DNA of 64,000 nucleotides, taken from the NCBI RefSeq assembly GCF_021190955.1, contig NZ_JAIOAO010000002.1:62001-126000 (forward strand), read 5' to 3'. Both the position numbers and the translations under genes were made by a program. The notes below the pieces were generated by a model. The model saw only the letters and a program-made list of their open reading frames with translations, was not told the DNA's origin and made no database searches. Positions 43,079 through 52,482 of this stretch are shown piece after piece. Source of the DNA: Parachryseolinea silvisoli. Lineage in GTDB: Bacteria > Bacteroidota > Bacteroidia > Cytophagales > Cyclobacteriaceae. Numbering within the stretch: the first letter of the stretch is position 1; each line of letters opens with the position of its first letter.

Positions 43079-43119
43079 TTAGTGAAGTACCCGAATAACC
43101 CCCTACCACCCAAAACGCC

Positions 43120-44109
43120 ATGAAGAAGATATCCTTGTTGGTTTACGAAGATGCTATTTTATCGTGTGTCACCGGGACGCTAGACATGCTTGTGCGCACC
43201 AATCGCATGCTAGAGTCTATGGGCAAGCCGCCGGCCTTTGAAGTGTCGCTGGTTTGCGAGAAGAAGGAAAACAATCCGCTGCTCATCACCGCGCCTGGTG
43301 TGCGCTGCAAAACGTTGAAAGAGGTCACGCATACAGACCTGATCATTGCCCCTGCTTTTAACGGCTTGCCCGATCCCATCCTGCAAAAGAACATAGCGCT
43401 GGTTCACTGGATCCAGGTCATGCACAACCGCGGTGTGGAAGTGGCCAGTCTCTGCTTCGGCAGCTATTTCCTCGCGGAGTCGGGCGTACTTGCCGGTAAA
43501 TCGTGCACGTCGCACTGGATGGCGCTGGACGATATGCGCGAGCGCTACCCGGATGTGAAAATGCTTTCCGACATGGTGATCACCGACCAGGAAGGTATTT
43601 ATACCAGCGGCGGCGCCTTCTCATCCCTCAACCTCGTGCTGTATATCATTGAAAAGTTTTGCGGCCGCGAAGTGGGCATTATGGTGAGCAAGATGTTCTC
43701 CATCGACATGGACCGCACCAGCCAGTCGCACTTCGCCGTGTTCCAGGGACAACGCAAACACGACGACGAAGATATACGCCGTGCGCAGATGTTCATCGAA
43801 GAGAACTACCACCGACAGATCTCGGTGGAAGAGATTGCCGAGCAATCGAACATGAGCAAGCGCAATTTTATACGCCGCTTTAAAAAGGCCACCCAGAATA
43901 CACCGCTCGAGTACTTGCAGCGCGTGAAAATCGAGTCGGCCAAAAAAGCACTGGAGCGCAGCTCCCAGGACATCAGTTCGCTGATGTATGACGTTGGGTA
44001 TAACGACGTGAAGACGTTCCGCATGATCTTTAAACGTATTACCGGCCTCACGCCGCAGGAGTATCAACGCAAATACAACCGGGCCGCTGTGCTGGCCCAG
44101 GCGGTATAA
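43120..44109 (+). CDS. GlxA/FtrA-type regulator: DJ-1 domain plus AraC helix-turn-helix
   Basis: A 329-residue transcriptional regulator. The N-terminal DJ-1/PfpI-like domain (5-190) keeps a Cys at the elbow (VASLCFGSYFLAE, Cys112) and probably senses a small molecule. The C-terminal AraC-type DNA-binding domain occupies about 220-320 (ISVEEIAEQSNMSKRNFIRRFKKA; DISSLMYDVGYNDVKTFRMIFKRITG). Full length for the family. It has its own consensus promoter and is divergent from the DUF899 gene, its likely target. Confidence 0.93.
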   Translation: MKKISLLVYEDAILSCVTGTLDMLVRTNRMLESMGKPPAFEVSLVCEKKENNPLLITAPGVRCKTLKEVTHTDLIIAPAFNGLPDPILQKNIALVHWIQVMHNRGVEVASLCFGSYFLAESGVLAGKSCTSHWMALDDMRERYPDVKMLSDMVITDQEGIYTSGGAFSSLNLVLYIIEKFCGREVGIMVSKMFSIDMDRTSQSHFAVFQGQRKHDDEDIRRAQMFIEENYHRQISVEEIAEQSNMSKRNFIRRFKKATQNTPLEYLQRVKIESAKKALERSSQDISSLMYDVGYNDVKTFRMIFKRITGLTPQEYQRKYNRAAVLAQAV

Positions 44110-44118
44110 TGTTGACTC

Positions 44119-46248
44119 TTATTCCGGGGACTGCGGATTGTTGTTCCGGTCGGGCAGCAGCAAGTGAAAGGTGGTTCCCTTGCCTACGTGCGACTCGACG
44201 TAGATCACGCCGCCGTGGTTGTTAACAATGCGGCGACAGAGTGCCAGGCCGATGCCCGAGCCAGGGTATATTTCGCGGCCATGCAGACGCTTGAAGACTT
44301 CAAAGATCTGTTCGGCGTATTTGTCCTCCAGGCCAATGCCATTGTCGGCTACGGTAATGTGGTAATAGTTGGCAAACAGCAGCGGGCTGGTGATGTAGGG
44401 TTGCAGCGACTGGTGATTGACGCGCTCACTGCGGATGTCGATTGTTGGGGTCGTACCGCTGCTGGTAAATTTTAATGCGTTGCTGATGAGGTTGTAGAAC
44501 AGTTGGTTCATCTGCAGGTTTACCGCCTCGATGACGGGCAACGCCGCTACCCGTATGGCAGCTTGCTTTTCGGTAATGGTTAGCTCGAAGTCGGTTATAA
44601 TGTCGGCTACAATTTTGTTCAAGTCTACGGGCACCATGCGCGACTCGGACTTGAGCAGGCGTGAAAAGTCGAGCAGCCCCTGAATGAGCAGCGACATACG
44701 CTCGGACGACTGCTCGATCTTCGCTACTACACGGTGACTCTCGGCAGAGAGGCCGGCATGTGTATTCAGCATGCTACTAAACATCCGGATCTTGCGCAGC
44801 GGCTCTTGCAGGTCGTGACTGGCAACATAGGCATATTGCTCCAGCTCGGTGTTGGAATGTACCAGGCTGCGGTTGGCTTCCTCCAATTCTTCGTTGGTAG
44901 AGGCCAGCTCTTCGTTGGTTGCTTGCAGCTCTTCGTTGCTGACGGCGAGCTCTTCCGTGCGTTGTTGTATTTGTTGCTGGAGGTCTGATTGTAATGCACG
45001 CAGCTCGGCTTCCGTACGCTCCTGGAGTTTTTTTGCCTGTGTCTGTTCGGTTACGTCGGTGGCTACATCGAGTATGGCATATACCTGTCCCGCGGTATCG
45101 AACAGGGGCTGGTAGGTAAAGTTAAAATAGAACGTGCGCAACATGCCGTCGACGACCAGGTTTGCTTGCGCTTCTTTGGAGTGATGCGCGACGCCGGTGG
45201 TATATACCTCGTCGAGCAGTTGTAAGAACGGTTGCCCTTCCAGCTCGGGCAACGCATCGCGCAGCCGTTTACCGACGATGGATTTCCCTTTACCCCAGAG
45301 GCGGATCATAGCATCATTGGAAAGATCGATGACCAGGTCACGGCCCACCAGGATGGCCATGGCCACCGGCGCGCCTTCGATCAATCCGCGAAAGCGGGCT
45401 TCGCTGATACGCAGCTCGTTGGACGCGGTCGCCAGCGCGTGTATGTCCATGCAGTAGCCTGCATGTCCTGCATACTCGGCGTCGTGATAATACGGGTTGC
45501 CTACTGCGCGGCACCAGACTACGTCGCCCTTGGCGTTGCGTAACCGGAAGAGTACATCGTACTGCGTTCGTGCGTCCACGGCTTTCTGAAAGGCCCTTAT
45601 ACTAGCGTCCCGGTCGTCAGGCAACAGCGCAGTCAGCCACCCATCGCCCAGCAACTCATTATAGGAGAGGCCGGTCCACTCTGTCAGGATCTTGTTTACA
45701 TAGGTCAGCTTTCCCGCGGCGTCGGAAAGCCAGAGGCCGGTGGGCGCGCTGTTGGTTACATTGCGAAAGAGCTCTTCGTATTGCTGAGTGATGTGCGCGG
45801 TGACTTCGTGGTCTTGTATAAAGTGGGTAATATCTTGCACAGTTCCTTGCAAGTATTGTGGGGTGCCATCGGTGTCAAAGTATACTTTTACTCTGGATTG
45901 AATCCAGCGGATTTGTTCGTCGGGCAGCGGCACGCGGTAGCGCATTTCGTAACGCCCTTTGGGCATGGGGCGCAGCATGCGTTGGAGGGTCTCGTCGATG
46001 GCGTCGGCATCGTCGACATGAAGCAACGATAAAAAACGATCGTAGGGAATGGTGTCGCCATCATAGGCAAACAACACCTGGCAACGGGCATCCCATGAAA
46101 GCACACTGCGCGACAGGTCGAGCTCCCAGGTACCAATACCGGCCAAGGTAAGGGCTGCTTGCAAACGTTCTTGTCCGGTATGATCCAACGATGTATTACC
46201 GGCACGTATATCCTTCTCCATACTGACGGAGGCGGTATTTAAAAGCAT
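44119..46248 (-). CDS. Multi-PAS sensor histidine kinase
   Basis: A 709-residue cytoplasmic kinase. Three PAS units are visible: about 30-145, about 150-270 (GLWLSDAAGKLTYVNKILTEWTGL), and about 275-400. A heptad coiled coil of NEELQAT / NEELAST repeats (about 405-475) connects to HisKA (YVASHDLQEPLRKIRMF) and HATPase (LISNALKFTSS, DNGIGLEDKYAEQIFEVFKRLHG, GSGIGLALCRR). The coil and kinase closely resemble the end of the CheB-CheR fusion at 22826-25828. A second ATG at 46221 is possible. The single-domain receiver gene 57 bases upstream is a likely operon partner. Confidence 0.92.
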   Translation of the reverse strand: MLLNTASVSMEKDIRAGNTSLDHTGQERLQAALTLAGIGTWELDLSRSVLSWDARCQVLFAYDGDTIPYDRFLSLLHVDDADAIDETLQRMLRPMPKGRYEMRYRVPLPDEQIRWIQSRVKVYFDTDGTPQYLQGTVQDITHFIQDHEVTAHITQQYEELFRNVTNSAPTGLWLSDAAGKLTYVNKILTEWTGLSYNELLGDGWLTALLPDDRDASIRAFQKAVDARTQYDVLFRLRNAKGDVVWCRAVGNPYYHDAEYAGHAGYCMDIHALATASNELRISEARFRGLIEGAPVAMAILVGRDLVIDLSNDAMIRLWGKGKSIVGKRLRDALPELEGQPFLQLLDEVYTTGVAHHSKEAQANLVVDGMLRTFYFNFTYQPLFDTAGQVYAILDVATDVTEQTQAKKLQERTEAELRALQSDLQQQIQQRTEELAVSNEELQATNEELASTNEELEEANRSLVHSNTELEQYAYVASHDLQEPLRKIRMFSSMLNTHAGLSAESHRVVAKIEQSSERMSLLIQGLLDFSRLLKSESRMVPVDLNKIVADIITDFELTITEKQAAIRVAALPVIEAVNLQMNQLFYNLISNALKFTSSGTTPTIDIRSERVNHQSLQPYITSPLLFANYYHITVADNGIGLEDKYAEQIFEVFKRLHGREIYPGSGIGLALCRRIVNNHGGVIYVESHVGKGTTFHLLLPDRNNNPQSPE

Positions 46249-46305
46249 GCCATGGCCCGGAATATGGTTCGTTAGCCCGGTGGATGCAAAGCTTTGCCGG
46301 CCGAA

Positions 46306-46710
46306 TTACAGGTGTGTGGGTTGGTTGTGTGTATGGAAGAAATCACGGAGCACGGCGATGAGGTCGGGAATGTTGGGTTGCTTCCGGATAAAGGCTGTGA
46401 CATGTGCGTCGCCCGCGCGGGCTTTATGGTCGGGGGGAATGGAAGTGGAATATATGGCGATGGGGATGTGGGCCAGGTGGGGAATTTTACGAATCTCCTG
46501 CAAGCACTCCCAGCCATTGAGTTGGGGCATGTTAATATCAATAAAGATATAGTCGGGTATAAAATTCTCGCGCTTAAGCTTTTTGACGGCGGTACGGCTG
46601 TCGTTGCCGTAAATAAGCTGTACTCCATTATTGAGCTCGGTCAACGCCATTTCGAAAATGTCCTGCTCATCGATGTCGTCGTCGATGAGGTAGCATATTT
46701 TATAGTCCAT
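46306..46710 (-). CDS. Single-domain response regulator
   Basis: A 134-residue CheY-like receiver of the group that works with PAS/bacteriophytochrome-type kinases in Bacteroidota (Rcp1-like). Acidic cluster Asp10-Asp12, phospho-acceptor Asp58 in YIFIDINMPQLNGWECL, Ser in YSTSIP, Lys-equivalent region FIRKQPN. No output domain. It precedes the multi-PAS kinase gene on the same strand. Confidence 0.9.
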   Translation of the reverse strand: MDYKICYLIDDDIDEQDIFEMALTELNNGVQLIYGNDSRTAVKKLKRENFIPDYIFIDINMPQLNGWECLQEIRKIPHLAHIPIAIYSTSIPPDHKARAGDAHVTAFIRKQPNIPDLIAVLRDFFHTHNQPTHL

Positions 46711-46844
46711 TACGCCCTTGGATCCATTACACCATGAAGCCGAAAGGTAGGGAATCGTCCACAGTCATTCAAGTGTTACCCCAAACCTAGCGGGCGGCGG
46801 GCAGACTTGGGGTTGGTGCGCTTTTTTACTGTCTCATTTTACTT

Positions 46845-47312
46845 ATGAGCTACGATTTGATGGTATTCACAAAGGAGTCCGCGCCGAAGAGCCGGGCACA
46901 GTTCATGCAATGGTACGAAGAGCAGACTACGTGGGTGGAAAACCACGGCAACGTAGGATTGGCCCACGTATCACGTCCCCTTCGGGGTTGGCTATCCGAA
47001 ATGGTAAAGGTTTTTCCGGCGGCGAACGGTCCGTTTGCGTACGCCATGTACAACAACCTGGCGGATTATAATATTGGTAAGGACATCATCTACGTCTCGT
47101 TTTCGGAAGCGGCCGCCAAAACCGCTTACACCACAGCCCTGGCACTGGCCGGTAAATACGAAGTCGGCTTTTTTGATGTCAGCACGGAGAATGCTGCCAT
47201 TCTTTTTCCGGAAAACGGACGCCTGCTGGCACTCGGTGCCCGTAAGAAAGAGCCTGCGCCCCGCAAAGGCTGGCTGGGCGTCGGTTGGCTGAGTCCTGCC
47301 AGGACCCGCTAA
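46845..47312 (+). CDS. Conserved protein of unknown function
   Basis: A 155-residue soluble protein starting MSYDLMVFTKESAPKSRAQFMQWYEEQT. That beginning is familiar from a widespread but uncharacterised family. It then has a central YAMYNNLADYNIGKDIIYVSFS and a beta/alpha pattern consistent with a small two-layer domain. No signal peptide, membrane segment or catalytic motif. It is the lone plus-strand gene between minus-strand neighbours and converges on the serine-hydrolase-like gene with an 8-base gap. Function unknown. Confidence 0.75.
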   Translation: MSYDLMVFTKESAPKSRAQFMQWYEEQTTWVENHGNVGLAHVSRPLRGWLSEMVKVFPAANGPFAYAMYNNLADYNIGKDIIYVSFSEAAAKTAYTTALALAGKYEVGFFDVSTENAAILFPENGRLLALGARKKEPAPRKGWLGVGWLSPARTR

Positions 47313-47320
47313 GATTCTCT

Positions 47321-48778
47321 TTATTCTTTTATAAACTTCAGATTGGCGGCGCGTGGCGCGGATAATATAAATCCGTCCACGCGCCCCAGGCTGTTACGCT
47401 GAAAGTCGATCGTAATGTTTTCTTGCCCGTAGTATGGGAAAGAGATGCGCTCGTATTTTTTCCACAATACCACTTTCATTTTCGGATTGGTGCCCACCAC
47501 AAACCACAGTGCCCCGCCTTCTATAAAGAACGAATAGGTGGCCTGTTGCTCGCGACTATAATATGTACCGGTAAACTCGCGCAGGGCTTCGCCCCCCACG
47601 ACTGCCGAAGACGGTGTCATGCCGCCGCTGGCCTCATCGACTGCGTTGGCCGGCGCGGTTGTTGTCGGGCGTTCGCCAAATATATAGATGTCGGCTATGT
47701 CTTGTGTCAGTTTTTCCGGATCGATCGCATCGGTGTTGGTGAGGCAGATGATGGTGGTGCGTTTGGTGGGGAACCGAAGCATGTCGGCGCCGTAACCCAG
47801 AAACGTGCCGGGATGGGTATGGACGGGCAGCCCCCGGTAGTGACTGCGGATGATGCCTTTACCATAGGGCACCGCCGTACCATCGGTAAGCGCCCCGCGT
47901 TGCAGCAAGGCACGGCCCAGGCCTGCGGACAATGTGTCGTAGAAGATATGGTCCCACACGACCAGGTCGCTGAGCATGGTATAGAGTCCGCGGTCGCCCA
48001 CGGTTTGCTTCCGGTCTCTGTACGGCAGGTAGCGCGCGCCGGGTTTTTTATAGCCTAGCGCCAGGGGCTTGTTGCGCAGCACGCGGGGCTCCTCGTCGAA
48101 GCCGCTGCCGGGCATGCCCAACGGGCCGAACACATGGCGGGCGGAATAGAGTGACAGCGTACTGCCCGTGACGCGCTCAAGTATTTCGGCCAGTAAGACA
48201 TAATTCGAATGACTGTATACACACCGTTGGCCAGGTTCAAAGTCGAGTACCTCCTGGCGCAGGATGGTCTTCAGCACTTCCTTGTTGGTGAATGTTTCTT
48301 CCAGATTCTTGCCACTGATCCACATGAGCACGAGGTAGTCGCGAATGCCGGAAGTATGATATAACAAATGATTGATGGTAATGTTCTTTCCGTAGGCCGG
48401 GAATTCCGGGATATATTTCTGCAGACGGTCGTCGAGCGAGATTCTTTTCTGCTGTGCCAGGTGCACGATGGCCGCGGCGGTAAATTGCTTGCTGAGCGCA
48501 GGGGCTTTGTAGATACGCGTGGGGCCATTGGGTGCTTGCCTTTCCAGGTCGGCCATGCCGTAGCCTTTTTGAAATACCAGCTTGCCGTTTTGAATGATGC
48601 CCACCACGGCGCCCGGGCGATTGGTACCCATATGGTCCTTCAGCAACAGGTCGATGTGGGCTGCGAGAGAGTCTTGCGTTTGCACACACGCGGCGGCGCG
48701 TCCCCGGATTGTAGACGAAAGGGCGACAACAGTGGCGATGGCGAGGCGTAATGTGAGTATGGGGCTGTTGCGAGGCAT
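47321..48778 (-). CDS. Serine beta-lactamase-like (class C fold) protein with degenerate active site
   Basis: A 485-residue exported protein with the class C beta-lactamase/esterase fold (signal peptide to about 30; GAVVGIIQNGKLVFQKGYGMADLE; LDFEPGQ; HVFGPLGM) and a C-terminal lipocalin-like domain. The S-x-x-K motif reads A-L-S-K, so the nucleophile is Ala94 with Lys97 kept. The Y-x-N motif reads Y-S-H (188-190). The third motif is replaced by HTHPG. Normal hydrolysis therefore looks impossible, and a binding or regulatory role is more likely. ATG 48778 is used because the upstream extension would translate the terminator hairpin of the WG-repeat gene. Confidence 0.82.
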   Translation of the reverse strand: MPRNSPILTLRLAIATVVALSSTIRGRAAACVQTQDSLAAHIDLLLKDHMGTNRPGAVVGIIQNGKLVFQKGYGMADLERQAPNGPTRIYKAPALSKQFTAAAIVHLAQQKRISLDDRLQKYIPEFPAYGKNITINHLLYHTSGIRDYLVLMWISGKNLEETFTNKEVLKTILRQEVLDFEPGQRCVYSHSNYVLLAEILERVTGSTLSLYSARHVFGPLGMPGSGFDEEPRVLRNKPLALGYKKPGARYLPYRDRKQTVGDRGLYTMLSDLVVWDHIFYDTLSAGLGRALLQRGALTDGTAVPYGKGIIRSHYRGLPVHTHPGTFLGYGADMLRFPTKRTTIICLTNTDAIDPEKLTQDIADIYIFGERPTTTAPANAVDEASGGMTPSSAVVGGEALREFTGTYYSREQQATYSFFIEGGALWFVVGTNPKMKVVLWKKYERISFPYYGQENITIDFQRNSLGRVDGFILSAPRAANLKFIKE

Positions 48779-48815
48779 GCGAAGGTTAAAAGCTTTTAGT
48801 AATATACTAAAAAAG

Positions 48816-48861
48816 CTTTTAAAAAGTATGCCCATCCCGCGTGGCGGGATGGGCATACTTT
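48816..48861 (-). terminator. Strong intrinsic terminator of the WG-repeat gene
   Basis: A perfect 18-base-pair stem, 48823-48840 with 48844-48861, closing a three-base loop. On the minus strand it ends in a T-run and then AAAGCTTTTTT. It lies 14 bases after the stop of the WG-repeat lipoprotein gene. The short repeat AAAAGCTTTTAGT / ACTAAAAAAGCTTTT follows at 48788-48820. Confidence 0.88.
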
Positions 48862-48874
48862 GTCTGGAGCCATC

Positions 48875-51631
48875 TTATTTTTTAATCGGACTCACCACTT
48901 TACCAGTGAGGTCTACATAACCCACTTCGTCAAGATCCTCGCTTGAACGCGCCACGGCTAAACCTTCTGAGAACGATTCGAGGGCAGCGAATTTCAAGGG
49001 GATACGAACGGCGCCTTTTTTGTCGATCATACCCCACAGTCCACCGTAGGCATTGGGCTCACCGGTCATTTCGTCGTAGTAGATTTCGCCGCCTTTGTTG
49101 CAACGAATGAGCTCCTGCCCAGTATAAGACTCGATCCAGCTATACTCGAAGCCGGTGATCATTACACCTTCATCATTGACGATCGCCCACTTGTCATTTT
49201 GGATGGCATAGAACATTCCACCCCGTTGGACTTTAACTTCGTTCAGGAGTGCACTCGAGATTAAAATTTTGCCGTGGCTGTTCATCACGGTGGATGTGCC
49301 CGCGGCATCGCCATGGGTGATGGCGCACAGGCCGTCGATAAACCCTTCGTAGCTGTAGGTTATCGATGGATTGGCCTCCACGCGTGTAGCGCCTTTGCGA
49401 TCGATGACTAATTCAGGTGCGGCTTCTTCACGTTGTACAATGGCTACGTCGCCCTGGAAGTCGCGCACGGCCGCGTAGGCCGGCTCGATCACGTTGGTAT
49501 TTGCCTTATCTATAAAACCCCAACGGCCATTGCTCATGACCGCCGCGAGGCCGCCCGCGAAGTTGCGTAAGCCTTCGTACTCGGCGGGGATGACCAACGT
49601 ACCGGCCTCGTCTACCGCGCCCCATTTGTCACCGGACTGTACGACGACGAGCCCTTCGGTGAATGGCGTTTCGGCTGCCGGATCTTTATATACCACCCCG
49701 TCGTATTCGGGCTTCACCAGCCATTTGCCCGCGGTGCTCAATACGCCTGCCTTGTCGTTTTGTTGGGCGGTCGTGAAATGAGTGGTGTACCAGGTGGGTA
49801 TAAACCCGGCTTCCATTTCTTCCAGGCTAATCGAGAAAGGACCTTCGTTTACCGCCTCACCGGCGGCATTGAGCAAGCTGTACTGGCCTTCTTGTCCGGC
49901 CAGGAAGTTATCGCCAAAGGGAATGAGGCGATCGTATTTTGTTTCGATCACCACGGCGCCGGCTTCGTTTATTAACCCCCACTTGCCACCTTCGCACGTA
50001 TAGTATACCATTTCTTCACATTCGCCTTCACAGAGCGAGTAGTTCGCCGTGCCGCCGATGTTTACCAGTGCAGTACCTTTGTGATAGGGCATGATAAGCT
50101 CATAGGTAGCCGGCACGAGGTTCGTTCCTTTCCTATCAATCAGGCCCCACTTACCGCCGGTATATACATAGTTTTCTTCATGGAAAGTAGCACCCTGGTT
50201 TACGCGCGCGATTTTTCCTTCAAAGTCAGTGGCAAAGTCGTAGTCGTTGGGAACAGCCTTCACACCGTCCTGGTTCAGAAAGCTGAATTTGTTGTCCTCC
50301 GTGGAAACATAGGTATACTGACCGCCGTAATAGTATGGGCTTTCGTTGGCTGGCACGGCGTCCAGCTTGCGGCCGCTCTTGTCAATATAGATTAATTCGT
50401 TCTTCACTTCCACAATGGCCTTGCCTTTGGCTAAGGGCCAGGCCGTTGTAAACTGCGGCGGTACGACAAATTCTCCGCGCGTGTCGATGTAGCCGGCGGT
50501 GGCGCCCAGGTTGCGCAGGCGCAGCAGCGAGCCGATAAGCTCAATACTGCTATACTCGGCGGGCACGATATCTTTTTGTGTGGCCAGGGCGCGGGCGCCC
50601 ATGCCTTTGCCTGACCGATACAGGACGATTCCCTTTTCAACACTCTGAACGTCGAGGTTGGGCTTCAGTGCCCAATTACCGGTCTTATCGATAACGCCGG
50701 TGCCCGCGGCGGTGGAGACGATGGCATATCCTTCTGCCGTGAAGTTGCTGACTGTCTTGAAACGGCCTTTGAATGCCGGCTTGCCGGTTTTATCAATGTA
50801 TTGGTATGTGTTTTCGGCGACCTGCACAGCCGCCAACCCGTTGCTGAACGGCCGGCAATCGGGTGAAAAGTTTTCGTTTACCGGCACCACTTGTGAGTAC
50901 ACCCAGTTTCCTTTCTCGTCAATGTAGCCGTACTGGTTGCTTTTCCTGGCCGACGCAAATCCTTCGGAGTAAGGCGCCAGCTCGTCAAACGAGGGTTCTA
51001 CTACCCACTGCTCTTCGAGGTTGACCATGCCCAGTTTACCTGTTTCGGAATCGGAGGCAGGTGCGAGCGGGCCGTCGTTAAAAGCGAAGACCGCTGTGGT
51101 TACGCGATCTTGCAGGATCAACTTACCGTCGTGTGCCATGAGATAACGCGGTGTAGCATCATACCCCGGGTCATCTTTTACCGTGGATACGCCGTCCTTA
51201 AACGATTCTACACTCGCGAAGGTCTGGTCAAAGACAACACCGGCCGGGTCGACAAACGTCCAGCCCCGGTTCAGGCTGTAGCCGTCGAAGGTGACATCGG
51301 CTACCGTGGTATCCGTCACATTCACACGCGCATAGCCGCCTTGAAAATCATCGGCGTAGGAGAAGGAGGGTTTGATGATTACTTCGCCATCGATATCAAC
51401 ATAACCGTATCGACCTTTGTCTTTGATACGGCCGCGGCCTTCGGCGAAGTCCCACGCATAATCGAAAGCAGGTGCCACAACGACCTTGCCACTGGCATCC
51501 ATGTAACCCCAGCGGGACTTTTCTTTGATGGGGAAGAGCCGGGCGTCGGCATCGGGTGATGATTCGTTACACGCGCTGAGGAATACGGCCAGGCAGCAGA
51601 GTGCCAGAAGGGCGTAGAGGTTCTTTTGCAT
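48875..51631 (-). CDS. WG-repeat lipoprotein
   Basis: A 918-residue envelope lipoprotein (lipobox FLSAC, Cys21) made almost wholly of WG repeats (WG beta-hairpin family): recurring WGY(M/V/I)D.G..VV.P.FD units such as RWGYMDASGKVVVAPAFDYA and KWGLIDRKGTNLVPATYELI. I count well over a dozen. These repeats form extended beta structures used in binding; no enzyme motif. The protein ends with a partial repeat (VGYVDLTGKVVSPIKK). Transcribed alone, with a strong terminator behind it. Function unknown. Confidence 0.9.
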   Translation of the reverse strand: MQKNLYALLALCCLAVFLSACNESSPDADARLFPIKEKSRWGYMDASGKVVVAPAFDYAWDFAEGRGRIKDKGRYGYVDIDGEVIIKPSFSYADDFQGGYARVNVTDTTVADVTFDGYSLNRGWTFVDPAGVVFDQTFASVESFKDGVSTVKDDPGYDATPRYLMAHDGKLILQDRVTTAVFAFNDGPLAPASDSETGKLGMVNLEEQWVVEPSFDELAPYSEGFASARKSNQYGYIDEKGNWVYSQVVPVNENFSPDCRPFSNGLAAVQVAENTYQYIDKTGKPAFKGRFKTVSNFTAEGYAIVSTAAGTGVIDKTGNWALKPNLDVQSVEKGIVLYRSGKGMGARALATQKDIVPAEYSSIELIGSLLRLRNLGATAGYIDTRGEFVVPPQFTTAWPLAKGKAIVEVKNELIYIDKSGRKLDAVPANESPYYYGGQYTYVSTEDNKFSFLNQDGVKAVPNDYDFATDFEGKIARVNQGATFHEENYVYTGGKWGLIDRKGTNLVPATYELIMPYHKGTALVNIGGTANYSLCEGECEEMVYYTCEGGKWGLINEAGAVVIETKYDRLIPFGDNFLAGQEGQYSLLNAAGEAVNEGPFSISLEEMEAGFIPTWYTTHFTTAQQNDKAGVLSTAGKWLVKPEYDGVVYKDPAAETPFTEGLVVVQSGDKWGAVDEAGTLVIPAEYEGLRNFAGGLAAVMSNGRWGFIDKANTNVIEPAYAAVRDFQGDVAIVQREEAAPELVIDRKGATRVEANPSITYSYEGFIDGLCAITHGDAAGTSTVMNSHGKILISSALLNEVKVQRGGMFYAIQNDKWAIVNDEGVMITGFEYSWIESYTGQELIRCNKGGEIYYDEMTGEPNAYGGLWGMIDKKGAVRIPLKFAALESFSEGLAVARSSEDLDEVGYVDLTGKVVSPIKK

Positions 51632-51786
51632 AGAGAATAATGAGAAAAAGTGACACTGAATACGGGCTGGTAGGGATAGGGTGACAACCAGACCTCAAAA
51701 ATCTCATTTTTTCGCGGATGTCCTGTAGGTTGGGCCGGAAAATCACGGAACCGGCGGAGGTTTATGGTTTACGGCGTGACAACCGG

Positions 51787-52482
51787 CTATTCGGGCGTTG
51801 CGCCGGCCCCACAGGCGGACCCCGAAACCGGCCCGGGGGCGTGCTGCTTTTTCCACCCTAGAACCGATTTATATAACTGTGTCAACGCCACTACGAGCAG
51901 GGTGATGCTCATGGTCCAGTTCAGCAGACCCTGGTACCTACCCAATACACCCGTTGCGTAATGGCCGGCCAGACCATATACCACAAAAGCCAGCGCCGTG
52001 CCGATACCAATAGAAACAACGAAGGTCGTATAGGAAGAACGATTATCATGCAAGATCGATTTAGCTCTCAGCACGGCTGTCCATCCCATCCAAAAGGGCA
52101 GGTGAAGAGGATTGGCAATACTTATCAGTAGCCCGACAATAACAGGATGAGGGCTGATAACCGAAAGATCAACCCCACCCGGTTGCATTGTCTTTACCGA
52201 GGCAAGTGTCGTCCATGTTATTATTGCCAGTAACAATAAACACATAAACAGGACGAACGGCTTATAAAATCGCTTTAACCTTTCTATCTTCTCCAGCGCA
52301 ATAAGCCAAATCCCGACGATAACCATTTCTACGGCTATGGCCGCCATAGCGAAATAGAGCGCACCAATCTGATTGTGATGGGACATATAGTTAACCACGC
52401 TCAGGTTCAGCGTACCTGGAGGTAGTGACCCAACAAAACTGATGGATAACGTCCAGAACACCAGCGTGACCCTTTCACTCAT
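51787..52482 (-). CDS. LysE-type amino-acid/metabolite exporter
   Basis: A 231-residue inner-membrane protein with about six hydrophobic segments, and the LysE/RhtB-family beginning WTLSISFVGSLPPGTLNLSVV (the G-x-x-P-P-G-T-x-N pattern resembles the P-G-P signature). SIANPLHLPFW matches the second conserved block. It should export a small amino acid-like product. Its start overlaps the end of the ATP-grasp ligase gene by four bases, so the two are translationally coupled and the ligase product is a plausible cargo. The C-terminal tail is Gly/Ala/Pro-rich. Confidence 0.8.
   Translation of the reverse strand: MSERVTLVFWTLSISFVGSLPPGTLNLSVVNYMSHHNQIGALYFAMAAIAVEMVIVGIWLIALEKIERLKRFYKPFVLFMCLLLLAIITWTTLASVKTMQPGGVDLSVISPHPVIVGLLISIANPLHLPFWMGWTAVLRAKSILHDNRSSYTTFVVSIGIGTALAFVVYGLAGHYATGVLGRYQGLLNWTMSITLLVVALTQLYKSVLGWKKQHAPGPVSGSACGAGATPE

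Noticed and set aside
46286-46297. Palindrome GCAAAGCTTTGC after the receiver gene
   Set aside because: Only 12 bases, no T-run and no second copy near a promoter; could be chance.
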